NCBI GenBank assembly: GCA_020161135.1
Contig: JAIUOB010000001.1
Coordinates: 992,001-1,056,000 of the forward strand
Direction of reading: 5' to 3'
Origin: Gemmatimonadota bacterium
GTDB lineage: Bacteria > Gemmatimonadota > Gemmatimonadetes > Gemmatimonadales > Gemmatimonadaceae
DNA length: 64,000 nucleotides
In this document: piece after piece, positions 44,538-54,500 of the stretch
How positions within the stretch are numbered: position 1 is the first letter of the stretch
Layout: each line of letters begins with the position of its first letter
Made by a program: the position numbers and the translations under genes
The notes under the pieces: generated by a model
Told to the model about the DNA's origin: nothing
The model's input: the letters and a program-made list of their open reading frames with translations, nothing else
Database searches by the model: none

Positions 44538-45317
44538 GTGTCGATGACCACGCCGGCCCGACGAACCACATCATCAAGATACCGGCACACGTCTCCACCC
44601 GAAGGAACTTTCGTCACCTTGCCCGCGCCGCGCCCGACCGGTCCTGCCACGACACGAGACCGTCGTCTCGACGCCCTGCCACTCTTCGCCTCGCTGCGTC
44701 CGGCGACGCAGGCACGCCTGCGCGCGGTCGCGACGGTCCGCACCCTCGCGGCCGGTGCGACGCTGTTTCGTGCAGGTGAACCGGCCACCGGGATCTTCAT
44801 CGTGCTCGAGGGCCAGGTGCGCGTCGTGCGCGCGCGTGACGGCCGCCAGAGCGTGGTGCACACCGAGGGGCCCGGCGGCACGCTGGCCGAGGTGCCGGTG
44901 TTCGATGGCGGCGTCTTTCCGACGACGGCGGCCGCGGTCAGCGATGTCGTGTGCCTGCACCTGCATCGCGATGCGCTGGTGTCCATCATGCGCGACGATC
45001 CCGAGGTCGCGCTGCTCTTCCTGCGTCGGCTGTCGACGCGCGTGCGGCATCTCGTCGACCGCCTCGACCGCGTGTCCACGCAACCGGTGGTGGGGCGCCT
45101 CGCGGCGCTGCTGCTGGCCCGCGTCGAAGAGACTGGCTCGCCCACCGTGTCGCTTGGCATGACGCAGGCCGCCGCGGCGGAGGAGCTCGGGACCGTGCGT
45201 GAGGTCATCGTGCGCAGCCTCGCCACGCTGCGGCACGATGGCGTGATCGCAACGGCGGGGCGTGGCCGTGTGGTGGTGCGCGACCTCGAGGCGTTGCGCG
45301 CGCGGGCCGCGGGGTAG
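44538..45317 (+). CDS. Crp/Fnr-family transcriptional regulator
   Basis: 259 residues from GTG 44538. A cyclic-nucleotide-binding fold (about 45-160, GATLFRAGEPATGIFIVLEGQVRVVR) and a Crp-type helix-turn-helix (about 200-250, MTQAAAAEELGTVREVIVRSLATLRHDG). The N-terminus has no cysteine cluster, so it is not an iron-sulfur FNR; the effector is unknown. The gene is divergent from the Met/His-rich protein with 30 bp between them, so it probably controls that gene. Confidence 0.85.
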   Translation: MSMTTPARRTTSSRYRHTSPPEGTFVTLPAPRPTGPATTRDRRLDALPLFASLRPATQARLRAVATVRTLAAGATLFRAGEPATGIFIVLEGQVRVVRARDGRQSVVHTEGPGGTLAEVPVFDGGVFPTTAAAVSDVVCLHLHRDALVSIMRDDPEVALLFLRRLSTRVRHLVDRLDRVSTQPVVGRLAALLLARVEETGSPTVSLGMTQAAAAEELGTVREVIVRSLATLRHDGVIATAGRGRVVVRDLEALRARAAG

Positions 45318-45452
45318 GGGGCTGCGGGCGACTCGACGTTGGCACCGGTTGCCACGGCGACCTCCCGGCGACCTCCCGGCGGCCCGCGACGCACCGCACA
45401 TTGCAGGGTGAGCTGTTCGAAGCACGTCGTTCCGCCCCTCCCCGTTCAGTCG

Positions 45453-47249
45453 ATGACCAATGTGCTGACCGCCGGCACCGCCGCAGCGTCCGCGCGCGCC
45501 GCGCAGCCGGCTACCCCCAATCTCTCGGGCTTCATCTGGTCGGTGGCCGACCTGCTGCGGGGCGACTTCAAGCAGTCCGAGTACGGCCGGATCATCCTGC
45601 CCTTCACGGTGTTGCGTCGCCTCGACTGCGTGCTGGCGCCCACGAAGGCGACTGTCCTGGCGGAGTTCACCAGGCGCACCAAGACCGGGCTCAATCCCGA
45701 GCCCTATCTGCGCAAGGCGGCCGGACAGTCGTTCTACAACACCTCGGCGCTCGACCTGCGCACGCTGCTGGGCGACCAGGATCACATCGCCGAGAATCTG
45801 CGCAGTTACGTGCAGGGGTTTGCGCCCGAAGTGCGCGACATCTTCGAGCGCTTCGACTTCCATACGCAGATTGAACGGCTGGACAAGGCGAACCTGCTGT
45901 ACCTGGTGACGGAGAAGTTCGCGACCATCGACCTGCACCCCGATGTCGTCTCGAACACGCACATGGGCGCGGCGTTCGAGGAGCTCATCCGGCGCTTCGC
46001 GGAACTGTCGAACGAGACCGCCGGCGAGCACTTCACGCCGCGTGAGGTCATCCGTCTCATGGTGAACCTGCTGTTCATCGAGGACGACGAGGTGCTCACC
46101 AAGCCGGGCATCGTGCGCACCATTTACGACCCGACGGCGGGTACGGGTGGCATGCTGAGCGTGGCCGGCGAGCACCTGGCCGAGATCAACCCGCAGGCGC
46201 AACTGGCGATGTTCGGGCAGGAGCTCAACGACGAGTCGTACGCCATCTGCAAGGCGGACATGCTCATCAAGGGACAGGATGTCGCGAACATCTATCCCGG
46301 CAACACGCTGTCCAACGACGGCCTGCCGGCGATGAAGTTCGACTACATGCTGTCCAACCCGCCGTTCGGGGTGGAGTGGAAGAAGATCGAGAAGGAGGTG
46401 CGGCGCGAGCACGAGCAGAAGGGGTTCGACGGGCGCTTCGGCCCCGGCCTGCCGCGGGTGAGCGATGGCTCGCTGCTGTTCCTCATGCACCTGCTCAGCA
46501 AGATGCGACCGGCCGCGCAGGGGGGCTGCCGCTTCGCCATCGTGCTCAACGGCAGTCCGCTGTTCACGGGCGGCGCGGGGAGCGGCGAAAGCGAGATCCG
46601 GCGCTACGTGCTGGAGAACGACCTGCTGGAAGCCATCATCGCGCTCCCGACCGACCTGTTTTACAACACGGGCATCGCCACCTACGTGTGGGTGGTGAGC
46701 AATCACAAGCCGGCGACGCGCAAAGGCCAGGTGCAGCTCATCGACGGGAGCGGCATGTGGCAGAAGATGCGGAAGAGCCTGGGGAGCAAGCGGCGTGAGC
46801 TGAGCGACTCCCACATTGCCGAGATCACGCGGCTGTTCGGGGCCTTTGAGGAAGCCACGCAGGACGGCAAGCCCCTCTCGCGCATCTTTCGCAACGAGGC
46901 CTTCGGATACCGCACGATCACCGTCGAGCGCCCCGAGCGCGATGCCGAGGGGAACGTGGTGCTGGGCACGAAGGGCAAGGGGAAGGGGAAGCCGGTGCCA
47001 GACAGCGCGCTCCGCGACACGGAGAACGTGCCGCTGTCGGAGAGCGTGGAGGCGTATTTCGCGCGCGAGGTGCAGCCGCATGCCCCCGACGCGTGGATCG
47101 ACCACGAGAAGACGAAGGTGGGGTACGAGATCCCCTTCAACCGGCACTTCTACGTGTTTACACCGCCTCGGCCGCTGGCGGAGATCGATGCGGAGCTCAA
47201 GGTGGTGACCGACCGCATCGTGCAGATGATCGCGGGGCTGAGCCAGTGA
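45453..47249 (+). CDS. hsdM: Type I restriction-modification system, M subunit
   Basis: 598 residues from ATG 45453. An N-terminal helical HsdM domain ([25 protein letters not shown]) and an adenine-N6 methyltransferase with motif [10 protein letters not shown] (from D226) and motif IV NPPF (from N302), plus [12 protein letters not shown]. It methylates adenine in the site chosen by HsdS. Its stop overlaps the rhuM GTG (GTGA), and the order hsdM-rhuM-hsdS continues with similar overlaps, so the three are one translation-coupled unit. hsdR lies separately downstream. Confidence 0.95.
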   Translation: MTNVLTAGTAAASARAAQPATPNLSGFIWSVADLLRGDFKQSEYGRIILPFTVLRRLDCVLAPTKATVLAEFTRRTKTGLNPEPYLRKAAGQSFYNTSALDLRTLLGDQDHIAENLRSYVQGFAPEVRDIFERFDFHTQIERLDKANLLYLVTEKFATIDLHPDVVSNTHMGAAFEELIRRFAELSNETAGEHFTPREVIRLMVNLLFIEDDEVLTKPGIVRTIYDPTAGTGGMLSVAGEHLAEINPQAQLAMFGQELNDESYAICKADMLIKGQDVANIYPGNTLSNDGLPAMKFDYMLSNPPFGVEWKKIEKEVRREHEQKGFDGRFGPGLPRVSDGSLLFLMHLLSKMRPAAQGGCRFAIVLNGSPLFTGGAGSGESEIRRYVLENDLLEAIIALPTDLFYNTGIATYVWVVSNHKPATRKGQVQLIDGSGMWQKMRKSLGSKRRELSDSHIAEITRLFGAFEEATQDGKPLSRIFRNEAFGYRTITVERPERDAEGNVVLGTKGKGKGKPVPDSALRDTENVPLSESVEAYFAREVQPHAPDAWIDHEKTKVGYEIPFNRHFYVFTPPRPLAEIDAELKVVTDRIVQMIAGLSQ

Positions 47250-48319
47250 GCGCGGGGCTGGTGCCGCCGGCCCCGGGTGAGGTGCTGCTCTACCAGAGCG
47301 AGGATGGGCGATCGCGCCTCGAGATAAGGTTCGATGGCGAGACGCTGTGGCTGACGCAGGCGCAGATGGCGGAGCTGTTCCAGACCAGCGTCCCCAATGT
47401 CAACGCGCATATGCGGCTGCTGCTCCGGGCGGGAGAAGTCGACCCCGAGGCAACTGTTAAGCCGTACTTAATAGTTCGAAGTGAAGGCGGGAGAACGACT
47501 TCCCGCACCGTCCTCCACTACGCGCTGCCGGCTATCCTCGCGGTGGGCATGCGGGTGCGCAGCGCGCGTGGCACGCAGTTCAGGCAGTGGGCCATTGCCC
47601 GGCTGGACGAGTATCTGCGCAAGGGCTTCGTCATGGACGATGAGCGCCTGCGCAATCCGCCGGGTGCCGGCGTGCCGGACTACTTCGACGAGCTCCTGGA
47701 GCGCATCCGGGACATTCGCGCCAGCGAGCGGCGCATGTACCTGCGGGTACGCGACATCCTCGCCCTGGCGGCCGACTACGCCCCCAGCGCCGAGGAGACA
47801 AAGCGGGTGTTCCAGGTGGTGCAGAACAAGCTGCACTTCGCGGTCACGGGGCTCACGGCCCCGGAGATCATTGCCCGCCGCGTGAACGCCGAGGCGCCCA
47901 ACATGGGGCTCACCTCGTGGAAGGGGGCCCAGGTACGTCGACCTGATGTGACGGTGGCGAAGAACTACCTGCTCGAGCCCGAGATCACCGAACTCAACCG
48001 CATCGTGGTCATGTTCCTCGACTTCGCCGAGGATCAGGCGTCGCGCCGCCGGCAGATCTTCCTGCGTGACTGGGAGCAGCGGCTGGACGATTTCCTACGG
48101 TTCAACGAGCGCGCGGTGCTCGCCGACGGCGGGAGCGTGTCACGCGCCGACGCCGAGTCGCGTGCGCTGGCGGCCTGGGACGCGTTCAGCGCGCAGCGTC
48201 GTGCCGAGGTGGAGGCGGCGGCGGAGCGGGCGGCGCTGGCGGAGCTGGAAGCGGTGGCGAAGGCGTTGCCGGCGCGCGGCGCGACCCGCAAGCGCGGTGC
48301 GCGCGGGGAGGGGGCGTGA
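47246..48319 (+). CDS. RhuM family protein in the hsd operon
   Basis: 357 residues from GTG 47246. RhuM landmarks: an N-terminal DNA-binding-like segment ([23 protein letters not shown], about 32-54), [28 protein letters not shown] and [23 protein letters not shown], with a basic/Ala-rich tail. The family was named after a Salmonella virulence gene and is common inside type I R-M and other defence loci, with no proven activity. It overlaps both hsdM and hsdS by four bases, so it is made with the methylase complex. Confidence 0.9.
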   Translation: MSAGLVPPAPGEVLLYQSEDGRSRLEIRFDGETLWLTQAQMAELFQTSVPNVNAHMRLLLRAGEVDPEATVKPYLIVRSEGGRTTSRTVLHYALPAILAVGMRVRSARGTQFRQWAIARLDEYLRKGFVMDDERLRNPPGAGVPDYFDELLERIRDIRASERRMYLRVRDILALAADYAPSAEETKRVFQVVQNKLHFAVTGLTAPEIIARRVNAEAPNMGLTSWKGAQVRRPDVTVAKNYLLEPEITELNRIVVMFLDFAEDQASRRRQIFLRDWEQRLDDFLRFNERAVLADGGSVSRADAESRALAAWDAFSAQRRAEVEAAAERAALAELEAVAKALPARGATRKRGARGEGA

Positions 48320-49635
48320 GCTTTCCGCGATATCTGGACTACAAGGACAGCTGGGTGGAGTGGCTGGGGGAGGTGCCGGCGCATTGGGAGTGTCCGCCGA
48401 TGTACATGCGCTACGAGATCGCGTTGGGCAAGATGCTCGACGAGAAGAAAAACCCAGGTACCTCACCGTTGCCATACCTCCGAAACGTCGACGTCCAATG
48501 GGATCGCATCAATATCGACGATCTACCGACAATTGACATTTCGCCGCGTGAGCAAGATCGGTTCACGCTGCGGCCCGGTGACCTGTTGGTGTGCGAGGGT
48601 GGCGAAGTCGGTCGCGCATCGATCTGGTGTGGTGAACTCGCTACCTGTGCATATCAGAAGGCGCTTCATCGGCTTCGACCAATCACACGGAACGAGACCC
48701 CGCATTTCCTGCGATATGTCCTTCGCTTCGCGGCGACTCTTGGTGTATTCGATGCAGGTGGAAATCCGAACACGATTTCGCATCTGACGGCAGAAGCCTT
48801 TCGGCAGTACCGGTTTCCACGGCCGCCTCTCAACGAGCAGCGTGCCATCGCGGCCTTCCTCGACCGCGAGACCGCCAAGATCGACGCGCTGGTGGCCGAG
48901 CAGGAGCGGCTCATTGCGCTGCTGCAGGAGAAGCGGCAGGCGGTGATCACGCATGCGGTCACCAAAGGCCTCGACCCGGATGTGCCGATGAAGGATTCGG
49001 GGGTGGAGTGGGTCGGGGAGGTGCCGGCGCATTGGACGGTCACTCGCTTGGGCAATCTCTTTCGCGAGGTTGTCGATTCGGGTGATGAAGCGCTTCCAAT
49101 CCTGAGTGTGTCGATCCACAGCGGCGTCTCCGACGATGAGATCGACCCCGACGAGCTCGATCGAAAGGTCACACGGAGCGACGATCGGTCGAAGTACAAG
49201 CGCGTCGCGCCGGACGACCTGGTCTACAACATGATGCGTGCGTGGCAGGGCGGCTTCGGAACGGTCTCCGTGGAGGGGATGGTGAGTCCGGCCTACGTGG
49301 TCGCCCGTCCGCGGGGGGAGATCTCGACTCGGTTTGTGGAGCTACTTTTGCGGACGCCACAGGCCATCGAGCAGATGCGGCGACATTCTCGTGGCGTCAC
49401 GGACTTTCGGCTGCGGCTGTACTGGGATGAGTTCAAGAACATCCAGATCGCAATGCCGCCCGTGGACGAGGCTGTGAAGCTTTGCGCGCGAGCAGACGAG
49501 ATCGCTCGCGACTTCGAGTCGCTCTCTGGGGCCTGTCGCGAAGCGATCAAGCTGCTGCTCGCTCGCCGCGCCGCCCTCATCACCGCCGCCGTCACCGGCC
49601 AGATCGACGTGCGAGCGATTGCCTCCGCGCACTGA
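48316..49635 (+). CDS. hsdS: Type I restriction-modification system, S (specificity) subunit
   Basis: 439 residues from GTG 48316. Two target-recognition domains (about 1-165 and 220-380) are separated by a coiled-coil conserved region (LNEQRAIAAFLDRETAKIDALVAEQERLIALLQEKRQAV, about 172-215); a second conserved region ends the protein. Each half starts with the same VEW-x-GEVPAHW element, encoded by near-identical 35-bp DNA. The target-recognition DNA is AT-richer than its flanks (28 G+C of 60 at 48481-48540), as expected for exchanged specificity modules. It sets the target sequence of the methylase and endonuclease. Confidence 0.93.
   Translation: MSFPRYLDYKDSWVEWLGEVPAHWECPPMYMRYEIALGKMLDEKKNPGTSPLPYLRNVDVQWDRINIDDLPTIDISPREQDRFTLRPGDLLVCEGGEVGRASIWCGELATCAYQKALHRLRPITRNETPHFLRYVLRFAATLGVFDAGGNPNTISHLTAEAFRQYRFPRPPLNEQRAIAAFLDRETAKIDALVAEQERLIALLQEKRQAVITHAVTKGLDPDVPMKDSGVEWVGEVPAHWTVTRLGNLFREVVDSGDEALPILSVSIHSGVSDDEIDPDELDRKVTRSDDRSKYKRVAPDDLVYNMMRAWQGGFGTVSVEGMVSPAYVVARPRGEISTRFVELLLRTPQAIEQMRRHSRGVTDFRLRLYWDEFKNIQIAMPPVDEAVKLCARADEIARDFESLSGACREAIKLLLARRAALITAAVTGQIDVRAIASAH
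48353..48387 (+). repeat. Direct repeat in hsdS, copy A
   Basis: 35 bp that match 49001-49035 at 33 of 35 positions, 648 bp apart. It encodes the VEW-x-GEVPAHW element at the head of the first target-recognition domain. Such repeats are sites where recombination can swap or duplicate recognition domains. Confidence 0.8.
49001..49035 (+). repeat. Direct repeat in hsdS, copy B
   Basis: Second copy of the 35-bp repeat (two mismatches to 48353-48387), at the head of the second target-recognition domain. Confidence 0.8.
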
Positions 49636-49700
49636 ACGAGACGTCGAGGCTTGACCGCCGCAGGCACGCCTTGCGCGGCTTTCCTACGTAACCTCGGTGG

Positions 49701-50084
49701 TCAGACGAGGCGCTCGAACCGCCGTCGATCCGAGATCCCAAATACGAACGGACGCGTCGCCTGCGCGACATGGCGCCGCATCTGCGGGAGGCTGTCGAGC
49801 ACCAGCTGCATGGATTGCTCGAGCGACCGGTCGGCCTTGCCAGTGAACACAAACGCACCAACACGCGCGTCTCGCAGCGCCGCCAGCTCCTGCGGCCGCT
49901 TGGTGATGCGCCGATCCTGCGTGACCAGTATCCAGTCCTCCTGCCTACGCAGGAACTCGAAAATCTCCAGGTCCGTGGCGCCGCGCGGCAGGAACCGTGT
50001 CACATGGTGCGCGGTGACGGTGCCAAGCGCGCTCAGGGCGTCCGCGACCTTGGCCGGCATGTTCTCGTCGAGCAGGAGAATCAC
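49701..50084 (-). CDS. DUF5615 PIN-like protein, probable toxin of a VapBC-like pair
   Basis: 127 residues from GTG 50084, which overlaps the stop of the upstream DUF433 gene. It starts VILLLDENMPAKVADAL, the DEN motif that supplies the first acidic residue of PIN-like nucleases, then ATDLEIFEFLRRQEDWILVTQDRRI (further Asp residues) and VGAFVFTG. DUF5615 proteins are regularly paired with DUF433 proteins and are proposed RNase toxins. It lies between hsdS and hsdR on the opposite strand. Confidence 0.82.
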   Translation of the reverse strand: MILLLDENMPAKVADALSALGTVTAHHVTRFLPRGATDLEIFEFLRRQEDWILVTQDRRITKRPQELAALRDARVGAFVFTGKADRSLEQSMQLVLDSLPQMRRHVAQATRPFVFGISDRRRFERLV

Positions 50085-50872
50085 GCCGCAGCCAGTTCGG
50101 CCTCGAAGGCGATCGCTGATTCCGCCTGGCGCATGTCGATTTCGTACGCGACGGCGGCATCCCGGATACTCGATGCCCGCGCCATGCGCGCGATGCTGCT
50201 GGTGCGGATCGCGGTTCCCGCCACGATTGGCGCGCCGAACCCGATGGACGGATCGAGTACGACCGGGACGGTTCGCCCCTTTGGCCACCAGCGCCGTGCG
50301 AGAGCGGTCGTGGCGTCGAACTCGATCTCACTGAGGAACTGATCGAATACAGGACCCGCCACCACCTGATCAATCTCGGCGGCGGTCCACTTGACGACGT
50401 TCGGTGCGGCGAGTTCCTCGCTGACGGCCGAGAAGACGTACTGCCCGTCGGTGAAGACCCGACGCGATGCGAACGGATGCCGTGTGTCGAAGCGCTCCGA
50501 CGCGAGCTGTGCCGCGCGCCGCACGTGCTGCAGCGTGACGCCCTGCTCGATGAGCGCCCGCACCACGCGGAGCTCCATCAGCTCGAGAAACGACAGCGCC
50601 TGCGCCCGCCCGACGGCCGGAAGCTCGGTGCGCACGACGGCGGCCTGACGGCGACGCCGACGCTCGGTCCCGGTGGCCTCACGCAGCCAGTACGTGTACC
50701 CCCCAACCCAGCGCCGCAGCCGATCCGGGGAAATTCCCAGGAGCTGCGCCGCCTCGACACGGGCGTAGATGCCCGTGCCGAGTGGAATGGAGGGTGCGTT
50801 GGCGAGCTGAGGCACGACGGGATGGCCTGCTAGTGGAGGACTGAGGCAAGGTATGCCGTGTGCCGTCAGCAT
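50081..50872 (-). CDS. DUF433 protein with N-terminal MerR-like helix-turn-helix, probable antitoxin
   Basis: 263 residues from ATG 50872, or 244 from GTG 50815. An N-terminal MerR-like segment (YARVEAAQLLGISPDRLRRWVGG) is followed by a central region (FLELMELRVVRALIEQGVTLQHVRRA) and a C-terminal DUF433 winged helix (VVLDPSIGFGAPIVAGTAIRTSSIARM, then AYEIDMRQAESAIAFEAELAAA). Its stop overlaps the DUF5615 start, as usual for antitoxin-toxin pairs. Longer than the typical 75-residue DUF433 protein because of the added DNA-binding part. Divergent from the winged-helix gene at 50977. Confidence 0.78.
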   Translation of the reverse strand: MLTAHGIPCLSPPLAGHPVVPQLANAPSIPLGTGIYARVEAAQLLGISPDRLRRWVGGYTYWLREATGTERRRRRQAAVVRTELPAVGRAQALSFLELMELRVVRALIEQGVTLQHVRRAAQLASERFDTRHPFASRRVFTDGQYVFSAVSEELAAPNVVKWTAAEIDQVVAGPVFDQFLSEIEFDATTALARRWWPKGRTVPVVLDPSIGFGAPIVAGTAIRTSSIARMARASSIRDAAVAYEIDMRQAESAIAFEAELAAA

Positions 50873-50921
50873 GCATAGCCCAGCAGAGCTTGAAGCTTGA
50901 CACCATCGTTCGGTCGAGCAA

Positions 50922-50945
50922 GTTCACTGTTCATGAACTGTGAAC
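50922..50945. promoter_or_regulatory. 24-bp near-perfect palindrome in the divergent promoter region
   Basis: GTTCACTGTTCATGAAC followed by TGTGAAC: 22 of 24 positions are symmetric. It lies 31 bp before the winged-helix gene and 49 bp from the DUF433 start, in an AT-richer gap (30 G+C of 60 at 50881-50940). A perfect TTGACA at 50897-50902 could be the plus-strand -35, putting the palindrome over the -10 and start. Likely operator for one of the two flanking DNA-binding proteins. Confidence 0.6.
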
Positions 50946-50976
50946 ACTCTGTGGGTTCCATGCGGACGCAAGTCGC

Positions 50977-51486
50977 ATGAGCCACCTCAAGCCGCGCGAT
51001 GTCGCCGTCGCGCTTCAGCTCGTGCTCGAGCCAGATGCCACGTACCGGCTCCTGGCCGATCTCGTCGGCGTGTCGCAGGGAGAGGCGCACAACGCGGTCA
51101 AGCGCCTGACCCACGCCCGGCTGGTGGACCCCGACACGCGTTCGGTCAATCGACAGGGACTGCTGGATTTCCTCTCCCACGGAGTGCCATATGCTTTCGC
51201 CGCGGACGCGGGCCCTGACACGCGCGGCGTGCCGACGGCGCATTCGGCACCGCCGCTCGCTGACGACTTTGCGAATGCGCCGGCCTATGTCTGGCCCGCT
51301 CTCAACGGTACGGTTCGCGGACAGGCCGTGCCGCCGCTCTATCCCGCAGCGCCCGCGACTGCGCGCGAGAACCCGCCCCTATACGAGGCGCTGGCCCTCG
51401 TCGACGCGTTGCGTGTCGGCCGCGCGCGCGAGCGGAGCATGGCGCTCGCGCACCTGCGCACGCGCCTGCACCTGCGAGAGTCATGA
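50977..51486 (+). CDS. Small winged-helix/HTH protein upstream of hsdR
   Basis: 169 residues. The N-terminal half (VAVALQLVLEPDATYRLLADLVGVSQGEAHNAVKRLTHARLV, about 9-50) has the helix spacing of a MarR/IclR-like winged helix-turn-helix. The C-terminal half is Pro/Ala-rich with a final helix (LYEALALVDALRVGRARERSMALAHLRTRL). Not recognised as a named family. It is transcribed toward hsdR, 89 bp upstream of it, and has a strong palindrome before its start, suggesting autoregulation and perhaps control of hsdR. Confidence 0.75.
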   Translation: MSHLKPRDVAVALQLVLEPDATYRLLADLVGVSQGEAHNAVKRLTHARLVDPDTRSVNRQGLLDFLSHGVPYAFAADAGPDTRGVPTAHSAPPLADDFANAPAYVWPALNGTVRGQAVPPLYPAAPATARENPPLYEALALVDALRVGRARERSMALAHLRTRLHLRES

Positions 51487-51575
51487 CGCGCCGCGCATTC
51501 CGGGGATCGTCGCGCAGGTGCATCAGCAGTTCCTCGACCTGCATGAAGGCCTTGCTCACTCTCCTCTGACCGCCA

Positions 51576-54500
51576 ATGACCCTCCACCGCGAAATCCGCT
51601 TCGAAGAGGAGATCTGCGCGCATCTTGCGGCCCACGGCTGGCTGTACGCCGCGGGTGACACGGCCGGATACGACCGGGGGCGCGCGCTGTATCCGGACGA
51701 CGTGCTCGCGTGGGTGCAGGCATCCCAGCCCGACGCGTGGGAGACGCTCCAGCACCAACACGGCACCTCCGCTCGCGAGACGCTGCTCGACCGGCTGCGG
51801 AGCCAACTCGACGCACGCGGCACGCTGGAGGTGCTGCGCGCGGGTGTGGACCTGCTGGGGCTCAAGGCGCGCCTCGCCATGGCGCAGTTCCGGCCGGCTT
51901 TCGGGCTGAATGCCGACATCCTGGCGCGCTATGCAGCCAACCGCCTGCGGGTGGTGCGCCAGGTGCGCTACTCGAAGCACAACGAGAACGAGATCGACCT
52001 GGTGCTGTTCCTCAACGGCATCGCGGTGGCCACGGCGGAGCTCAAGACCGACTTCACGCAGCGTGTCGAGGACGCGGTCGATCAGTATCGCTATGACCGT
52101 CACCCGTACCCCAAAGGGCGGGGGCCGGAGCCGCTGCTGGCCTTCCCGCAGGGGGCGCTGGTGCACTTCGCGGTGAGCAACAGCGAGGTCTGCATGACCA
52201 CGCGGCTCGCAGGCGCAGAAACCGTGTTCCTGCCGTTCAACCAGGGCGATGGCGGCGGCAAGGGGAATCCCGTCAATTCTGCCGGACACCGCACCGCCTA
52301 CCTGTGGGAAGAGGTGTGGGCGCGCGACAGTTGGCTCGAGATCCTTGGCCGCTATCTCGTGCCCGAGCGGGATGCGAAGAAACAGATGACCCGCGTGCTG
52401 TTCCCGCGCTATCACCAGCTCGATGTGACGCGCAAGCTGCAGGCGGCGGTGCTGGCCGACGGACCCGGGACGAAGTACCTCGTGCAGCACAGCGCGGGGT
52501 CGGGCAAGACCAACAGCATCGCGTGGACGGCGCACTTCCTCGCGGACCTGCACGACGCGGAGCACCGCAAGGTGTTCCACACAGTGCTCGTGGTGTCCGA
52601 CCGGAACGTGATCGACGGGCAGTTGCAGGACGCGATCTTCAGCTTCGAGCGCAAGACCGGCGTGGTGGCCACCGTGAAGGGCGACGGCAAGGCCAAGAGC
52701 GCTGAGCTGGCGGAGGCGCTCAAGGGGGACAAGAAGATCGTGGTGTGCACGATCCAGACCTTCCCCTTTGCCCTCGAGGCCGTGCGGGCGCTGGCCGCCA
52801 CCGAGGGGAAGCGCTTCGCGGTGCTGGCCGACGAAGCGCACTCGTCGCAGACCGGTGAGGCCGCCGCGAAGCTCAAGGAGCTGCTCAGCGCCGACGAACT
52901 CGCGGCGCTGCGCGACGGTGGCGAGGTGAGCACCGAGGACATCCTCGCGGCGCAGATGAGCGCCCGCGCCGACGAGCGCAACATCACGTTCGTGGCGTTC
53001 ACCGCGACGCCCAAGAACAAGACGCTGGAGCTGTTCGGGACGCGGCCCAACCCGGCACGCAAGCCGGCGCCGGACAATGTGCCCGTGCCGTTTCATGTGT
53101 ACTCCATGCGACAGGCCATCGAGGAGGGGTTCATTCTCGATGTGCTGCAGAACTACACGAGCTACATGGCGGCGTTCAACCTGGCGCACGCGGGCGGCGG
53201 GGCCGCGATGGACGAGCGCGAAGTGGAGCGCAGTGCGGCGATGCGCGGCATCATGGGGTGGGTACGCCTGCATCCCTACAACATCGCGCAGAAGGTGCAG
53301 GTGATTGTAGAGCACTATCGCACCACGGTGGCGCCGCTGCTGAACGGCACGGCCAAGGCGATGGTCGTGGTGGGGAGCCGCAAGGAGGCGGTGCGGTGGC
53401 AGCGTGCGTTGCAGGCGTACATCCGCGAGAAGGGGTACGCGCTGCAGTCGCTGGTGGCGTTCTCCGGCGAGGTGATGGACGAAGAGTCGGGGCCTGACGC
53501 CTTCACGGAGACGAGTCCCACGCTCAACCCGGGGCTCAAGGGTCGCGACATCCGCGAGGCCTTCAAGGGGCCGGAGTTCCAGATCCTCCTGGCGGCCAAC
53601 AAGTTCCAGACGGGATTCGACCAGCCGCTGCTGTGTGCGATGTACGTGGACAAGCGGCTGGATGGGATCCAGGCGGTCCAGACGCTGTCGCGCCTCAACC
53701 GCGCATACCCGGGCAAGGACACCACGTACGTCGTGGACTTCGTCAACGAGCCCGAGGACGTGCTGGCCGCGTTTCGCGTCTACTACGAGACTGCCACACT
53801 CGAGACCACCACGGACCCGCACCTCGTGTACGACCTGCGCGCGAAGCTCGATGCGGCGGGGTACTACGATGACTTCGAGGTGGACCGGGTGGCTGCGGTC
53901 GAGCTCGACCCGTCCTCGAAGCAGAGCGACCTGCTGCGGGCCCTCGAGCCCGTGGTCGATCGCCTCACGAAGCAGTTCGGCGCGGCCCAGGCCGCGTGGC
54001 GCTCTGCGACGGCGGCCGGCGACGATGCTGCGGCAGACGCCGCGAAGCAGACCATGGAGGCACTGGAGCTCTTCAAACGCGATGTTGCAGCGTTCGTGCG
54101 CCTGTACACGTTCCTGTCCCAGGTGTTCGACTACCGCACGACTGATCTCGAGAAACGCGCAATCTTCTACAAGCACCTCGTCCGGCTGCTCGACTTCGGG
54201 CGTGAGCGGGAGGGCATCGACCTCTCGAAGCTCGAACTCACGCACTACGCGCTGCGCTACAAGGGCACCAGCGCGCCCACGCTGGCACGCGAAGCGCCGA
54301 TGCCGCTGCCTCCCATTTCCGAGGCGGGATCCGGTGCAGTGCAGGCGCGGGAGAAGGCGCGCCTGGCGGAGATCATCGAGCGGGTGAACGACCTGTTCAC
54401 GGGCGAACTCACCGAGACGGACCGGCTGACCTACGTCACGCGGGTCATCAAGGGCAAGCTGCTGGAGTCACCCGTGCTGCGTCAGCAGGCGCAGTCGAAC

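Noticed and set aside
44538..45317. FNR-type oxygen sensor
   Set aside because: No N-terminal cysteine cluster; only one Cys is present in the protein.
44574..47147. Minus-strand open frame of 857 codons across the Crp gene and hsdM
   Set aside because: Antisense to two clearly recognised genes.
51339..54245. Minus-strand open frame of 968 codons across hsdR
   Set aside because: Antisense shadow of a gene with all its catalytic motifs intact.
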